NCBI GenBank assembly: GCA_013399895.1
Contig: VXBA01002400.1
Span: 752-64,751 of the forward strand
Direction of reading: 5' to 3'
DNA from: Serilophus lunatus
Taxonomy: Eukaryota > Chordata > Aves > Passeriformes > Eurylaimidae
Length of the DNA stretch: 64,000 nt
Shown: positions 23,763 through 37,900 of the stretch, piece by piece
How positions within the stretch are numbered: position 1 is the first letter of the stretch
Layout: each line of letters opens with the position of its first letter
Notes under the pieces: generated by a model
The model's database searches: none
What the model was told of the DNA's origin: nothing
Seen by the model: the letters and a program-made list of their open reading frames with translations, nothing else
Made by a program: the position numbers and the translations under genes

Positions 23763-26700
23763 CTTATAATTTGTCTTTTTCATAATTCTGTGCTGTGTTC
23801 TTGGCAACAAAAGTGAGCATACTAAACTCAGAAACCATAATTAGTATCTGTTCATACAAATGTTCCGGCCTGCTTTTTCTCATTACTCAAACTCCATACA
23901 CAAGACATGTTTAGAAGCATAAATTGTTTCCCTACTGCGCTTCTAATTAACACTTCCATTAAGACCCAGGCAGAGAGCATGGAACATACTGAAAGAAACT
24001 GCTGTTTACAGAAACGGTGATAAAATGTATACAAATATGTCCTGCAAAGTGCAATCAAGCCAGCTTGCATGACATGTGGATGTGTTTCTCTGTATATAGG
24101 CACAAACAGATGTGGCACACTCACATGCAAGACTAATTTGTTCATTAACATTAAAAAAACCCTAGATGAATAACAGTCCATTAATTTTTATAATTACTTC
24201 TTGCATGCCCATATCATTGCTCAATTTAGTTTTGAAGCCCTTTGTAGCCTCACATTGGCTCCATGGCATGATCATACTGGATAGTCAACTTACCTTCCAC
24301 TGGTTAATAGATCGGATTTACCTGGATTTTTATATTTTCACACTTTATAATGGCCTCCAGCCCTCTTCTTATTCTATTGGAAATTTGAATTAACCTTAAA
24401 TTAAGATAAAAAGTCACAGTTTAGCTTTTTTCTTTTCCGTTTTGAAAGGCAGAATGAGTTGATCAAATGGCTTGCTAAACATCATAAATAGTACTGGATT
24501 TCTAGAAGAGCCGATTCATGGTTTGAATAAAAACATGCATAATCTTTTTGATTTTGCAAATGTTCAATGCAAAAGCAAATGGAAAAAATGTCCAAGCAGC
24601 TGTAACTGAATTTCACCTCTAGAAATCCCATTGTAAGGCTCAGGAGAGTCAATCCACAGGGAAAGAGATTAAACAAATAGTCTCCTGACCTAAAGTGCAA
24701 TAAGCTTTGCCCTGAGAGAGTAAGTTTGGAAGCCTGACAATTAACTGCAAAACAGGGTTGGTGATAGGAGGATGTTGCTTTTGTTTTTAATTACATTTTA
24801 TTGAACAACCAAGTGATAAGCATCAAAAGACAAGAGTGTCTTGGATCATCACAGATGAGGTGGGGGAGGATGTTTGTTTAGTGAATTCAGGAAAACTAAA
24901 AGAGCTTTTTCTGTGTTTACCTGAGTAATTAATGAAAAACCAAATTGCTTTTGAGCCAGCAGTCTGCAGTTAATTGAAGTTATGTGCATTCAGTGAACTT
25001 AGTGATTTGGCTTAAAAAGGATTTACAATGTAGGTGACAACACTTTTCAGGAATATATAGCGGCAAAGGTGGGATTTAGAAGATAGCTTCCAGATTATAT
25101 ACATTAAGTCTAGAGGTTTCTCTTTCAGTTAAAATTTGAAAGCAGAAAAAGTACTGGGTTAACTGAGCAAAATGCTTGGAAAAATTTAGTTGCTTTTTAA
25201 AAAGTTTAAAAAGTGGGATAGAGACATTCATCCTACTGCTATAGTATTTTTAACTACTCAGTAAGAGTAAGGTCTTCAAAGAAGTTTGCCAGTCTACTCT
25301 AAGGAAAATTATGTTTGTAGGTACAGACACATTCTAATTTCAGAAGTTATTACCACGACTATTTTTCTAATATATTTCACTAAGGACTGGAGACATATTG
25401 TGATGCTCTTTATCAGATGTAGTAATATTTAACAATCTACTGCTGTTATTATGAAATAATAAGAAAATTTGCTTTTAAGTATGACTCAAAATGTCAGTAA
25501 TTATCAGCACTAGTAACTCTGCCAGTTATTTATTTTTTTTACAGACATGTCTGAATGTATTCACTGAAGTACTCTCAGATAGATCTGTGGTAGTACAGGT
25601 GATCATATACTGCCCCGAGGACAGTCCTGCTGTGATAAAGAACAAACAGAAGAGATGTTCCTCTTCATCCTGATGAATGCTATTGACTTAAACAGAGAAG
25701 GCTCCTCCTACCTCTTTTCTTGTAAACCTTGAGTTATTTTTCTCTGCTTTGTCTCAATCAAGGAATTTTTCAATTATGCAAAACCAATTTTAAAATAAAA
25801 ATGAGGAAGTGATCTTCCTCCCTTCCTGAAGCAACAAATTTCAGGAAATTTACAATATTTCTTGGATCCAGTTCACACCAAATAGCAATGGGCTGATCAG
25901 ACCTCAATCTTGGTATACCTCACGAATTTGCATGCTAAATATTTGTAACATTGGACTGGAAAATCTAATAAATTCAACTTTGTTCTCCTTCAGTCCCTTT
26001 GTTTTCTGTCATGTTCAAGAGACAGCCTGAGTTGTTTTGTTAAAGAATTGCATTAAATATTGCTGTAGGATAAAAGAATTCCCATGTTCTCTCCGATCAC
26101 TGCCCCAAAACCTGTTATCCAGATTTCTTGGAGCTCACAGTACTGTTGAGTGGTGGATATTTCAATACATTTTTAATAATATAAAATGCTAAATGTCATA
26201 GTTAGTTTGATTTCATGTGATGTTAAATGGAATTTTATGTTTTATATTTATTTTTTAATAAAAAGACGTAAATTCAATTTTTTCTGCTTTTAAAAGTCAT
26301 AATTTTACTCAGTCTTTCAGTAATGATTTTTCATAGAGAGTTTTAGACTTCTTTGTTCAAAGTCAATCATTCTAGTTCTCCCACCCTGTCTCGCTTCCTC
26401 TTTCGGCTTCCTTGTCCTTTTCCAGTAGAAATACTGATGAGCTGTATGATTTTTTTCCATGTGCTTTCAAGCATAGAACGTAATCAAAGCAGTATGTGAC
26501 ATCTCATTGTCATCACTGGATTAGGGACAAGGACTGGATGCCTTTACCCTGAGCCCTACTACTGAAATATCTGCAACACTTTCTGGGAGTTAGTAAAATG
26601 TTTCAACAGTTTTATTTTTAGATTATCTGTTGGGACTCAAATTGTGCAGTGCATTAGAAAACTTCTTTCAGCCTCAAGTTAGAAAACTGTCTGCAATGCT

Positions 26701-27858
26701 GCAGTATAATCTGTGTTTAAGTTGTTATGAGTTAGATTCACAGTTGCTTTCTAATTTGGTAAACCTAGCAGATCCGTTATAGGTATGCAGTTCATGAATT
26801 CATAGAAAAAGCTGGCATTTCCATAAGACTGTAACTGTATCATTAATTCTACCAGTATAATTATATCAGTGTGTACAATATTAATATTTACAAAGCAGGT
26901 TCACAAATGACATTTGCTAAATCAAGGAATTCAGAACAATTAATAGATACACAATGAATACTGAATATTTAAGCAGTCTGAAAAGCCAGATTTATTCTAT
27001 TAAGTAAACATTTATAGCCAAAAGATTTTTGCAAGTCATAGGGTTCTCACAACTTGCATGCAGAGAAAAGGGATTTAATTGAATAATTTATTGCACAGGG
27101 TTTTTTTATGAAATACTAATATTTGGTATTATTAACTCTGAGAATATATTATTTCCCAGCATAACACTTCCGCAGTATCTACTGAATGTGTTTTTCTTAA
27201 TACATGCAAACAAATATATACACAATGGAATTTTTCACTTTTCATGATCCAAAATCAGTATTAAAAGAGGAGAAGAGAAAGGAAGTAACATATGGATGAT
27301 TAATTCTGGGCACAAATATCCAGCTCACAGGCTGCTTTTCTTATTTTGCTTGTATAGGCCTGTGTAGATAATTCAGATATCATAACGCCAAGTCACATAA
27401 TAAATAAAACCCAATTATACTCATCACCTCATATTTTGGCCAATGCAACATTTGGCCTCATTCCATCCTATGGGATCATTTGTGTGTGAAACAAGCCAGA
27501 AAGTTTTGCAAAGGAGAAATTGTTCCTAGGATGAAAGATATGTGGAACCCAGATACGTGTCAAGCCTAGCTTTCCTTTAAAGGCATAAAGACATGAGAAG
27601 ATACTGTTAAAGTGATCTGGAGGCAAATTATATTTGTTGCTGCCTGATTTGTAATGTATAAAGAAACAAGATACACGAGGGATTTCTCTCCTGCACACCT
27701 ACGGATCCCAGCACAAAATTTTGCTTTATACCTCCACAGGAAGAAAATTATGCTTCCTCAGTTATATCTAGAAAGAGAAAACACATGAAAAAGACCTTTT
27801 CAGTTCAAACAACAGGAAAAGCGTAAAGAATTCTGTATATTTGCTGGACATGGAAAAA

Positions 27859-27859
<1 letters not shown>

Positions 27860-27891
<32 letters not shown>
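27860..27891. repeat. Uninterrupted A32 tract
   Basis: A pure run of 32 adenines, much longer than any other homopolymer in the window. It could be the tail of a retroposed sequence on the plus strand, but no recognisable LINE, SINE or processed gene copy lies upstream. It may be a simple expanded A-tract. Its length is likely to be polymorphic. Confidence 0.95.
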
Positions 27892-27893
<2 letters not shown>

Positions 27894-29444
27894 AGGATCT
27901 GTTCATTGTTTAGCAAGCTGCTGGAAGCATTGGACTTGATGCAGAAGAATTGCATTGCATTGGATGACCTGTAAGCAGCATGCTACCTGATGGAATTTGC
28001 AACACATATTGGGCATAAAAGGCATTATTTGCCCCATCATGAAGAATCTCACTGAGGCCAGAGTGTGCAGTAGTCATTAAGTGTCAGGAACTAACCTAAT
28101 CCAGTCACTCAAAATATACTGAAGCATCATTTTGAAGTTTTCCCCCTGTCCTCCAAATCATGGAATATTTGAAGGACAAAGAAAGAGACAAGGTAAGAAT
28201 GACAACCGATATTCTGATAACACTGTTGTCAGAGTAGGATTCAAGTCTCTGCACCATCAAAGATAACTAAGCGCTCTTTAAAATGTAGAAAAGATTCAGA
28301 AAGATGGATTGCAAGAGCCCTGAATCAGAATATATTGCACAATGGTGATCAGCAAACATCATCCACTGTGCTTAAGTAATTGCAATATAATTTTTCAGAT
28401 AAGTTCTGTAACCAGTGAACTACTTGCTAAAAAGAAAAGACCACGCTCACTTCATCTTAGCTTTTGGATTTGGAATCAGTTGGACACTGTTGTGATCCTC
28501 ACAAAGAAATATCAACATCTGTGACTCCTGAGCTAGAAAAGAATCAATATTGTATCCTATTTCCCTTTGCATTGGCAAGAATATATCTCCATATTTTCCA
28601 AAGATAAAAGTTGTTTCTTAATCACTCACGTCAAGGATAACCAATTTTTATTTTTATTTTTTGACCATATAAATGAATTTCCTGAAATCTAATGGAATGC
28701 AGAAGAAGAAGCTGTTCCTTCTCAGATGCAAATTCTCAAATAACTTCTAATGAGTCATTATGGTTCTCTATATACAAAGTTGTAACAAATCAAATATTTA
28801 AAACCATTAAAGTTTCTCATGTTACTGAATTTTTAAAATTAAATCAATGCATTCAATGGTGGCTGTAAGGAGAGAAAAGCAGCCTGAAGCCTAAAGCTAG
28901 GAATCTACTAATTAAGATATGCAATAAAAATGTTAATCAAGTAAACTTAGGGAGGATGGGGGAAAGTGATTACATAATCCTCTTGGCACTGTATAATGTC
29001 TCAGTGCTCTCACACAGGAAAATGATGAGTAGGTAAACAAGAGAAAAAAACCCCAGGTCCTTTGATTGTGGGCCAAAGAAGAAACTGCTCCAATTGGCTT
29101 CTCTGAACAACATTAGTAGTTCAAGTAGGAAGCATTTGGATGTAAGAGCTCTCTCTAGTGTGCCAGTCTGGGGACAGTTAACAGAAACTAACAAAGCAGC
29201 TCAAGAAACCCGAGTGTTGTTGAATATGGCCATAGCATTGTGTTTTGTTATTTTATTTGTTTATAATCATTCCAGCATTGCAAAACTATAATTAAACAAG
29301 GTGCTTGGTTCTGTGTTCTATATTATAGGTGTTTCACTGCTAACCAGTAAGTAGGTACTTCATTCAAGCTAGAATAGATCTTTAAAGCAAGGGCTTTGGG
29401 ATTATGACTGTCAGTCACCTTGTTGCCCAGTAAGTACAGTGTTG

Positions 29445-30260
29445 TTTGTAACAGGCCTTGTGGTAAGGTAACAACAGAGAATTCGACACCTGTCAGGCTC
29501 AGTCTGGACCACTGTTGGCCAAACTGGAGCCATATTTAGTCTTGTTTAACGGTAACAACCATTAACTTATAATCCAGACTATTAACTACCTTGTTTTAGC
29601 TTGTGAACAACTTTATGGGGTAATAGCAAGCATGTACTCAGTGCAGAATGAGCTATTTATCACTCCAGGATAAAATGAAGAGTAGAGTACAAGGCAGCAG
29701 AGGTGTTGAAACTAAGGACACAGGATGACACCAGAGGCCACAAAGCTATAAACATGTCACCAATGATCAGTTAATGGTCATTAAAGGAATGCAACCGTGT
29801 GAGCAAAGTAAAGATAGCTTTAAGGATAACAAAGAGAATAATGACCATGTCTCTAATATAAGCTAAATGTACAACACACAGTAACGTGGAAATGTGAACC
29901 AGTGAAGAAGTAGCAGATCATACTATAAAACATATTCAATTACTCAAGAGGGACCCAAAAGTGAGGACGAAGGAAGTGTACATTGACATCACAGTTCTCT
30001 CAAAAAAAGACTGTTGTAATCCTTTTCTCCTGCAATGAACCAATGCCTCAACTTTAGGACCCAGGAACACTGTGGAAGGATGAAAGTAATACCAGAGAAA
30101 CATTAAAAGATTAAATTATTTATGTCTACCAATCTTAAATGTATCTAATTTAAATCATAATTCTTAGTACAACTGTAAATGGACTACTGGCTATTCTTTG
30201 ATCAATCTGTTAAGATTTATATTAGAATAACAATAAAATCCCTGTTTGTGTATGATATGT
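29445..30260 (+). mobile_element. Possible solo LTR of an ERVL-like element (tentative)
   Basis: This stretch differs in texture from its neighbours and ends with an AATAAAATCC polyadenylation-like signal near 30232, followed by a T/G-rich stretch. A segment near 29490-29530 (CACCTGTCAGGCTCAGTC and following) has the feel of avian LTR sequence. No internal gag or pol sequence was seen, and TG...CA ends and a target duplication were not fixed. It could equally be unique conserved DNA. Coordinates are approximate. Confidence 0.25.
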
Positions 30261-30821
30261 ACTTATTTTCCATGTCACAAGGTATTGAGTGTAGCAAATA
30301 GGTGGGAATAAATGCGATTTATCCTGTTCTCTGGGTGCAATAAATTTGCAGCACTTTCAGGATGCACAATATCCCAGTGCACTTCTCAGGTGTTTCAAAA
30401 AGGTGAAAAGGAACATCTGCAACAAGCTCTTGAGCCATTTTAGGAGAGAAAAATAATAGAAAGTCCATACATACAGAGAAGGCATATTCCCAAATTACCC
30501 AAGAATATCCTGGTTTGGAAGAAACATAATGAAAAAACCGTTGTGGATTGTCCCAACCTGATAAAGAGATTGCAGTTGCTATCATTGGCATCTGCAGCTC
30601 AAAGCATGATGCTGGACTGAGGCCTGTTTAGAACCATCCGTCTGTCACAAATCCATTAACTCATAAAGTGTTTACCAAATTGTACAAGCATGTATTTCAG
30701 AGCACTTATTTTTCAATAAAATTTACTTTATCATTAGAAAACAAAACATTTAATCACAGCAACCAGCTAATTTCTGGCAAAAATACACTCATCAGTACTA
30801 ATTTTGATAAAGTTCTCTTGC

Positions 30822-30878
30822 TATATTATATTATATATATATTATAATATATATAATATATAATATATATATAATATT
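30822..30878. repeat. AT-only dinucleotide block with self-complementary structure
   Basis: The stretch consists almost only of TA, ATT and AAT units (TATATATA, ATAATATATA and similar). It is largely self-complementary and could extrude as a cruciform. It is a microsatellite-like sequence with no associated gene. Confidence 0.9.
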
Positions 30879-33800
30879 GTAGCTTTAAACTTCCTGACTT
30901 GGGGTTTTTTTCATTATATTTATACTGGATGATTTTGTACACTACAAAGAATATTATGAATTAGGCTTCAGGATTTCATTCAGGTTAGGTGTAAGTCACT
31001 TTGTAAAGCTCAAACACTGTATTTATTCATTACCTGGCTAAAGGTGTCTGTTGTTTTGGGATTCTGTATGCTAAAATCAGAGAGATTGCCTTTTTGGATC
31101 ATCCTAATACACCTTCCAGCTCTATTACTTACTTATCAAACAGTAATAATGATTTGGAATGTGCAATTTTGATTGCAATTGTGATATTACTGTAGCTAAT
31201 AAGCATAATTATTAGCATGTGACTTCTTATCTGGAAAATTCCAAAAGTATGCATAACTTTTCATACAAAAATTTGTGGATGATCTGGATTTTTTTTACAT
31301 GAAAATATTCATATTTATGTGAAAAGAATCATTTTGTTAAGATGTGACAGTGTAGTATTGGAATAATGAAAAAGGAATTATATTAATTGAACACAAATTT
31401 GTAATATCTATATGGAGATGACTCTTCATTAATTTTTTAAATCAACGTATTTTGAAGAAAATTGTTTTAAAAAGGAAAAGAAAATATACATTTATGTTTT
31501 ATGCATATTGTAAAAAAGCAAGAAAATTAGAAATTTTGTAGCCAAGATAGTGACATGTATCTCTTCTACTAAAGTCAAAAAGGATATGTCATAACATCTA
31601 TGAAAGTAGGAAATAATTTTTTTTCCCCCTAAGTATCAAAATTAACTATAATTATTGTTATTTTATAAAGAAGGTACCTGAGGAACAGAAGAGGTGTCTG
31701 AATTACCTGGGTAAGGCTGATCTGACTGCTAACACCCATTCACCCTGGTGCATGAAATCATTCAGAAAGTAGATCTGAGCCATTGTATAATCTTACTTTT
31801 GATTTTAGTCTTTGGCTTTGTTTTCAATGGCAATATATGAAGTTTTCTGTTTATAGGTGGTGTCTCTTTTATGTGGTCTTCAGCTAGATATGAATTTCAG
31901 CACAGTGCAGGTATTTCCAAAGGTGAAGTACAGTCATAACAGAATGCAGGTTGGGAACAAATCATGTATATCAAGGAGGAGAGGTCTGGAGAATTAGGCT
32001 ATAAATACACAGAAACAATGACAAACCTCTAACCCTTAACTGTGTAGCACTACAGCCCAATACAATAATTTATGATATCAATAAAACTGGATGGAACACC
32101 AACTAAAAATGCCTGTAGAAAGGAAAAAAATTCTTTTCCCAAAAATACCAGTGAAAAAGATTAAACATGAACATGACTCTTTTCCCTTTTCAATATGTAG
32201 TTTTGAAGGAAAAAAAAAGGAATTTTACTTCACTAGCTAGTCAGTGATGTATAGAATTAAATAGAAAGGTTTTGGAAGGTGTGATTTTATGGTTACCTTA
32301 GCAACTAGCAACTAGATGGTCCATATTCCTGTGCTCTTCTACCATGAAAAAATCAAAAAATAAAAAAAATAAACCCATTTATGACCTACTTGAAAACAAA
32401 TAGGTTTGTACTGCTCAAGCTCCTATTGTTCTTTGCAGGCATCTGCTATCACTCAGAATCAGGGACAATCGTACTCTGGAAAGAAAGATGCATGTGGCTT
32501 AATCTGTAGAGTAGCAATGGAAATCTTGTGCACAGTCACATGCAGCTTGATTTGGGAATGCAAGACTCTAATTTTATATATGGGGAGAGGAAAGGAAGAG
32601 TTTAAACAGTTGTTGCTTTTCATAGCCCAAGTTACTTAACATTGAGAAAAAATTTTGTATTGTTTTTACCCGCATCACTCAAGTACTTGGTCCCATCCCT
32701 TTAAGAACAACAAATTTTTGAAACCTTCTTTGTCGTGACCAGAAGTGGAAAGGCTTCTCCAAGTTCACCATGGTGTTGTTCAAGAGTGACCTGAAGAGGA
32801 ACTAAAGGAGAAGTGCTGATATTGTCAGAGGAGTTTCCAGTGTTCGTGTTGCTAAGAAAATATCCTCCCCTCTGTTAAGCTGTGCCTGAGAACTTAGGAG
32901 AAAAGGGTCAGCAGAAATGTGACAAAGGGTTCAAATTTTTTACCTATTCAGTAGTTGTGGACACTATTAAAAGTATTTGTTCTCAGTTAAGAAGTTCTCT
33001 AATTTCAAATCTTTCCTGTGACTTTTTCAAAGATGCAATAACATTCAAACATGAGACCAAAAATTCATCCCAACAAGATAAATTATTAAATTTACTATCT
33101 CATCCCTCAAAAGCTGCACAAGTGTTACTCTTAATTTTAAATGCAATCTGTAACTCACCAGGAACTTGCTTATACAGTATGTACATATGAAAATTAGAGT
33201 TAATATTAACATTGTCAAAAAGGGAGGAAGATGTTTTCTGGTTTTTATTGAAATATTTGGAGATCATTCCAAACAAATTTGAGAGTGCTTTTTTAAAAAA
33301 ATCTCTCTCTTATTGTTTTTTGATAACCATGTATTTCTGCAATATCAGAGGTGAGAAAAAATAAGACAAAACCAATAATATAGAGGACCTCTTTATCACA
33401 TGTTGTTTTCAGGTCTTCTAATAACTGACTATACAACACATCCAAATGTAATATATTTATTTATTAACTAAATATTTCTTGTTAGAATGATAGCCTTTCT
33501 TTTTACATTCTTTCACTGTTATCCATAGAGGCGTTCCAATCCTCACTTCTAGATATCTTAACATTAAGTCATAATCAGTTCCATTCTGTGATCAGAATAT
33601 ATAGGTGTGCAAGAAACTACCTTGTCCTCCTCAGTCAATTCATACTTTCAGAATAACACTGGGAGAAAGTCTAGTTTTAGAAATAGGACTGGGGATAGGT
33701 TTTACACAGTCAGTAGTCTGCAAGCTTCTCCATAAACCTTCATGTACTCTAAGTCTTTACTGTACCTGCCAATCTACATGCAGGAGACAGGTGTTCGTCC

Positions 33801-34370
33801 TTCCACTTTGTTAACTACCTTGTCACAGTACATCAACATTTATGTATTATTTTGTGGAGGTTTGGTTTGCACAATTTAGTCTGCATTTCCACCTGTGCTA
33901 GAGTAGGACTGGAAAAGTGCCTGTTAAAGCTACTGGATTACCTTATGCTTATATAGCTGTTTTTAATTATTACATTTAATATTCATAGTCCACCGCAAAT
34001 ATTTCAAGTCTCTTCTGTGCTCACTGCAGGAAGCAAGTTTGCAGTTCTAAACCAGAGATCATCTGGCTGCCTGCAGAGGTTAGGCAATGTTTGCATTGTA
34101 TTTTCAGTCGGGCAGATGAGTGATATGGGTTGCCTGTAAGCATGGCAAGACAACCAAGCACTCAGCAGCCTTTTGATATCACTCATGTGCAGTCAACAAG
34201 GATAGACATGCTGTACCCTGTAAAAGTTCATCTGTGAATTTAAGTGAGACCACTGAATCATTCCACATGCTTTTCAAAAGAGTAGCCATATGTGAAAGAC
34301 ATTCATCAGGATCAGAGTGTGGTATTTGATCCAGAGAGTTTGCAGAGACAAGAACAAGACTTGTATAAAA

Positions 34371-34960
34371 TATCACAGAAACATAGAATGGCTTGTGTTG
34401 GAACTTCATCTAGTTTCAGCCCCCCCTGCCATGGGCAGGGAGACTGTCCACTAGACCAGGTTGTTCAGAGCCATATGCAGCACTTCCAGTGATGGGACAT
34501 CAGCATGCTCATAGGAAAGAATTTTTCCCTAATATCTCATCTAAACCTACTCTCAGTTTGAAACCATTCCTCATTGTCCTGTCAATACATGCCCTTGTAA
34601 ACGATCTCTCTCCATCTTTCTTGTAGGCTGCATTCAGATGCCGGAAAGTCTTTATCAGGTCACACCGAAGGTTTCTCTTCTCCAGACTGAACAATCCAAA
34701 TGCTCTCAGCCTTTCCTCACAGAAGCAGAGGGAAGGATGTCCTCCCTCACCTCCTGTCCATACTACTTTAAATGCAGCTCAGGACATGAGTGGTTTCTAG
34801 GTTCTCAGAGCAGACATGGCCAGGTCAAGGCCAACCTATCATCCATCAGCACCACCAAGTCTTTCTCAGTGGTTGCTCTTAGTCAGCTCAACCCTCAGTC
34901 CATAGCGATGCTCCAAATAATGGGGCGCAGTGACCTCAAGCATTCCAGTGGTGTTGGTGG
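34371..34960 (-). mobile_element. CR1 LINE fragment (ORF2 C-terminus and 3' end)
   Basis: On the minus strand, 34860-34800 reads as EKDLVVLMDDRLALTW, the CR1 block after the RT palm. Frame 34694-34509 starts FSLEKRNLRCDLIKTFRHL and continues to an ACIDRT-GF-L block, the end of CR1 ORF2. The 3' terminus follows, with a TTCTATGTTTCTGTGATA-type tail at 34390-34371. About 40 residues expected between the two coding blocks are missing, so there is an internal deletion. Upstream of 34960 the similarity fades. The fragment is 5'-truncated and carries several stops. Confidence 0.88.
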
Positions 34961-34989
34961 TCAGCACAACTCATGAGTGCACAACCCAT

Positions 34990-37900
34990 GCACTGGTGTC
35001 AGGTTATCAATTGACCAGTCTCAGATCAAAAATTTAATTTTGCCCACATGCTTTTTAGGATTCCTAAGAGGTGACTGAACCCTTCACCCTCACTGTAATA
35101 TAAATGTTATCACTTCCCACTGTACCAAATAAAAATGCAAAATGAACAATTCACAACGTTAATAAGCAAAGGTTCTGATACAGTGTGCTATTTGTCTTAG
35201 ATAAACTGCCTCATACATTTGACATATATCAAGCACTACAGGAATGTGAAACATGCTGCACCTCCTGACTTACGCTGCTATGACTGAAAGTGGAATTGGA
35301 ATTATGTGAGGGGAGTTTAAGATGCTTCACCTTCATTAAAACATACCCTGCCCTTTTTCTTCTCAACATCAAATACAACTGCAAATATGATGCTCTTCAG
35401 CCTATGGAGTCATAAAATACAAGCATAAATCACAGATAGATGAAGAAATGCCAGAATTTCTGAAGCATATCATCACTCCCTAACGTATTCCTAACATAAC
35501 CCTGTGCACTGTTAGTTTGCAACCAAAATAAGAAAGGGGAAGTTGGAAGGGTTGATGTTCACACACCATCAGTCCAAAGTTATTTAACACAATTGTTTCT
35601 GTAATTGCAGCTCCCTGGAAATGTTCAGTGTTCAATGGTCCTCGAAAATCAGACTTGCAGTTGGCCGATGATAGGTGCACATTGTTGGATGCACATGCTG
35701 AGTTAGAAAATTCAGCCACACACATCAAGACTAGGGATTTCTCAACATTGTCACAGGTTTTGGGGTGAAGAGGGTCTTAACAGGGTCTAAGGGATTTTTC
35801 TTCATACAAAGATACCTCTCTCTCGCTGAATGAGTAACACATACATAAGATTCTAAGCTACTGAAACTCAATAACTCTTAAACTGAAGGTAAGAGAAAAA
35901 TTACAGTGACAATAGAAATATATTTTATCAAAAAGGTCTCAAAGAACCTAAAATTAACTATTTAACCAGTAACCATTACCTTCAATGAAATAGCTAAATC
36001 TGAGGTGTCACAAAACAAAAGGTTTTGCAGATAGCTTCTTTTTTTATTATTCTTTTTTCAATTAACAGTGTATGCAAATTGTCTGTGAATTCCTAATCAA
36101 GTTAAATGAGTTGCTTCAGGCTTCATCAACGTGAATGGTGGCATCCTCACAGCTGGGGTAGAAGAGGCACATTAAAAAATATTAGGGTATTTTCTCCTAC
36201 AGAAGACATCAGTTGACAAAAGTCCTGCTTCAACAGTGGGAAGACAATGCCTTGGGACTGTACAGGTGAAGCAGCACATACGCCTGTCCAGGACCACAGA
36301 TTGTTTTCACATCTGCTGAATGAAGAAATCTCAGCAGGACTAAAGGAAAAAATAGTGGACAAGTCCAAAGATCGTTGAGGTTCTTCTGTATCCTATAGTC
36401 CTATCTAAATCCACACCTGAAGATGCAACAATGACAAAAAAGGGTGACAATTACAGGTTATTTTAGAGAGGCTGCTTTTCTGCAGCAACATAATGTGTTG
36501 TAGTCAATAACTTTACTGCCTGAGGAAATATTGTGCTGGCAAAAATCATATCCTTGGGAGAATAGAGCTCTCTGTTCAAACACTTGATCTTTATAAATGA
36601 GATTGTTTTCTGACAGCAAAAAAAATTACAGTCCATGTGTAGGAACTCTATGAAAGAACATGCTATGAATCTCAAGCTGGCACTAAGGAGCTCTGCTGGT
36701 CCTGATAAGCAGCCTGTTAAAGCTAGCCTAGGTCTCTATGAGTTCACAGTCCAGTCTACAACTTCTGCCCATTTGACTTGGTGATAATGCTCTGGACTAT
36801 CAGCTCTGCAGGGTGAGGATGCTGATTCAACCTCCTTGTCAGATGGAGCCTCCTTGCCAATAGTAGCTAAAGAGTCCTAAGATTCTAGTGTGGGATTCAG
36901 AGACCCAGCATCATGAGAGCTGTGGTCTGTGAGCACACTCAGCCTGAGAGAGGCAACTCCAATACGTGCACTCTCCATCAAAACAGTTTGAAATATCCAT
37001 TTTGCATGGACAGTGCTTCAACAACCGCTATTCTTCCCAAAATATATCTGTATTTCATAAAGATGTGCCAAAGAAATGCACAACCAAAAGTGGCCAAGTT
37101 CATAGGCACTCCCTAACATTCTCTCCTGTTGCTACCACCTGGGGACTGGCTACTGTGTGAGATGTTTACACCAGTCAGGACATTTTCCTCATCCCGTTGG
37201 TTAAAATCTTCAACAGCAGTAAAAAAACACTGTAAAGAGACTAGTAAATCAAATCCATTAGTGACTTGTACAATAAGTTTAACTAAGACAGCTTTGCAAA
37301 GAAATAACAAAAACAAAGCTTTATCTATATCACCCTTTTCTGCTCGCTGCCTGGGTAATCTGCATATTTAAAAAAGCTTCCTGGTGTGCATGCCTGAAAG
37401 TGCATACCAAGGGAAACTGAAGCCAGATGGTTAGATGTCACAGTGACTAAAAAACTGTTTTTAAAAAGGTAGGCTTCCAATAATTAATAGTCCAGATATT
37501 CAGATAATGTAAATCACTGAAGTGAATTGCACAGTTCTGATTTACACTGCTGCATCATCTAGTTGTGTGTGTCCAATCCTTTTCCTCAAAAACGCTTAGC
37601 ACAGATTGTTTGGATACCTCATTTTTGAGGCGGGGAGGGGGGAAACCGAACATCCATTTGCTGAAAGCCTTCAAGGATATGACATATTTTGAAGCACTCT
37701 AAAACATAACTATGTGCTAATTAAAACTTCATATTTTAAAATAATATAACAGGGAAGAGATATAACTCCAGCTGGAATGAACATCCCACTACAGAGTATA
37801 GACAAGGCATAATCTCCAAAGGCACAAATGGCAGTGAGGCACCTCCCACCAAGAACTGGTGATGACAGGTCAGGTCAGACAATTCTGCTCCCTCTCAGTA

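Larger units (their letters stand above)
22200..34365. other. AT-rich non-coding stretch with no recognisable gene
   Basis: About 12 kb in which open frames are short and carry no family motif. Visible structure is a perfect 22-bp tandem duplication at 23719-23762, an A32 tract at 27860-27891, an AT-only dinucleotide block at 30822-30878 and a small inverted repeat at 31195-31216. A possible LTR lies at about 29445-30260. The stretch 24900-25080 is rich in TAAT-type cores and may be conserved non-coding DNA. I saw no CR1 tail here. Confidence 0.65.

Noticed and set aside
31195..31216. Inverted repeat GCTAATAA / TTATTAGC
   Set aside because: Only 8-bp arms in AT-rich sequence, expected by chance.
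32680..32900. Moderately complex stretch considered as a transposon fragment
   Set aside because: No CR1 tail, LTR signal or protein block could be identified.
34638..34976. Plus-strand frame of 112 codons
   Set aside because: It is antisense to a minus-strand CR1 fragment whose EKDL and FSLEKR blocks explain the sequence.
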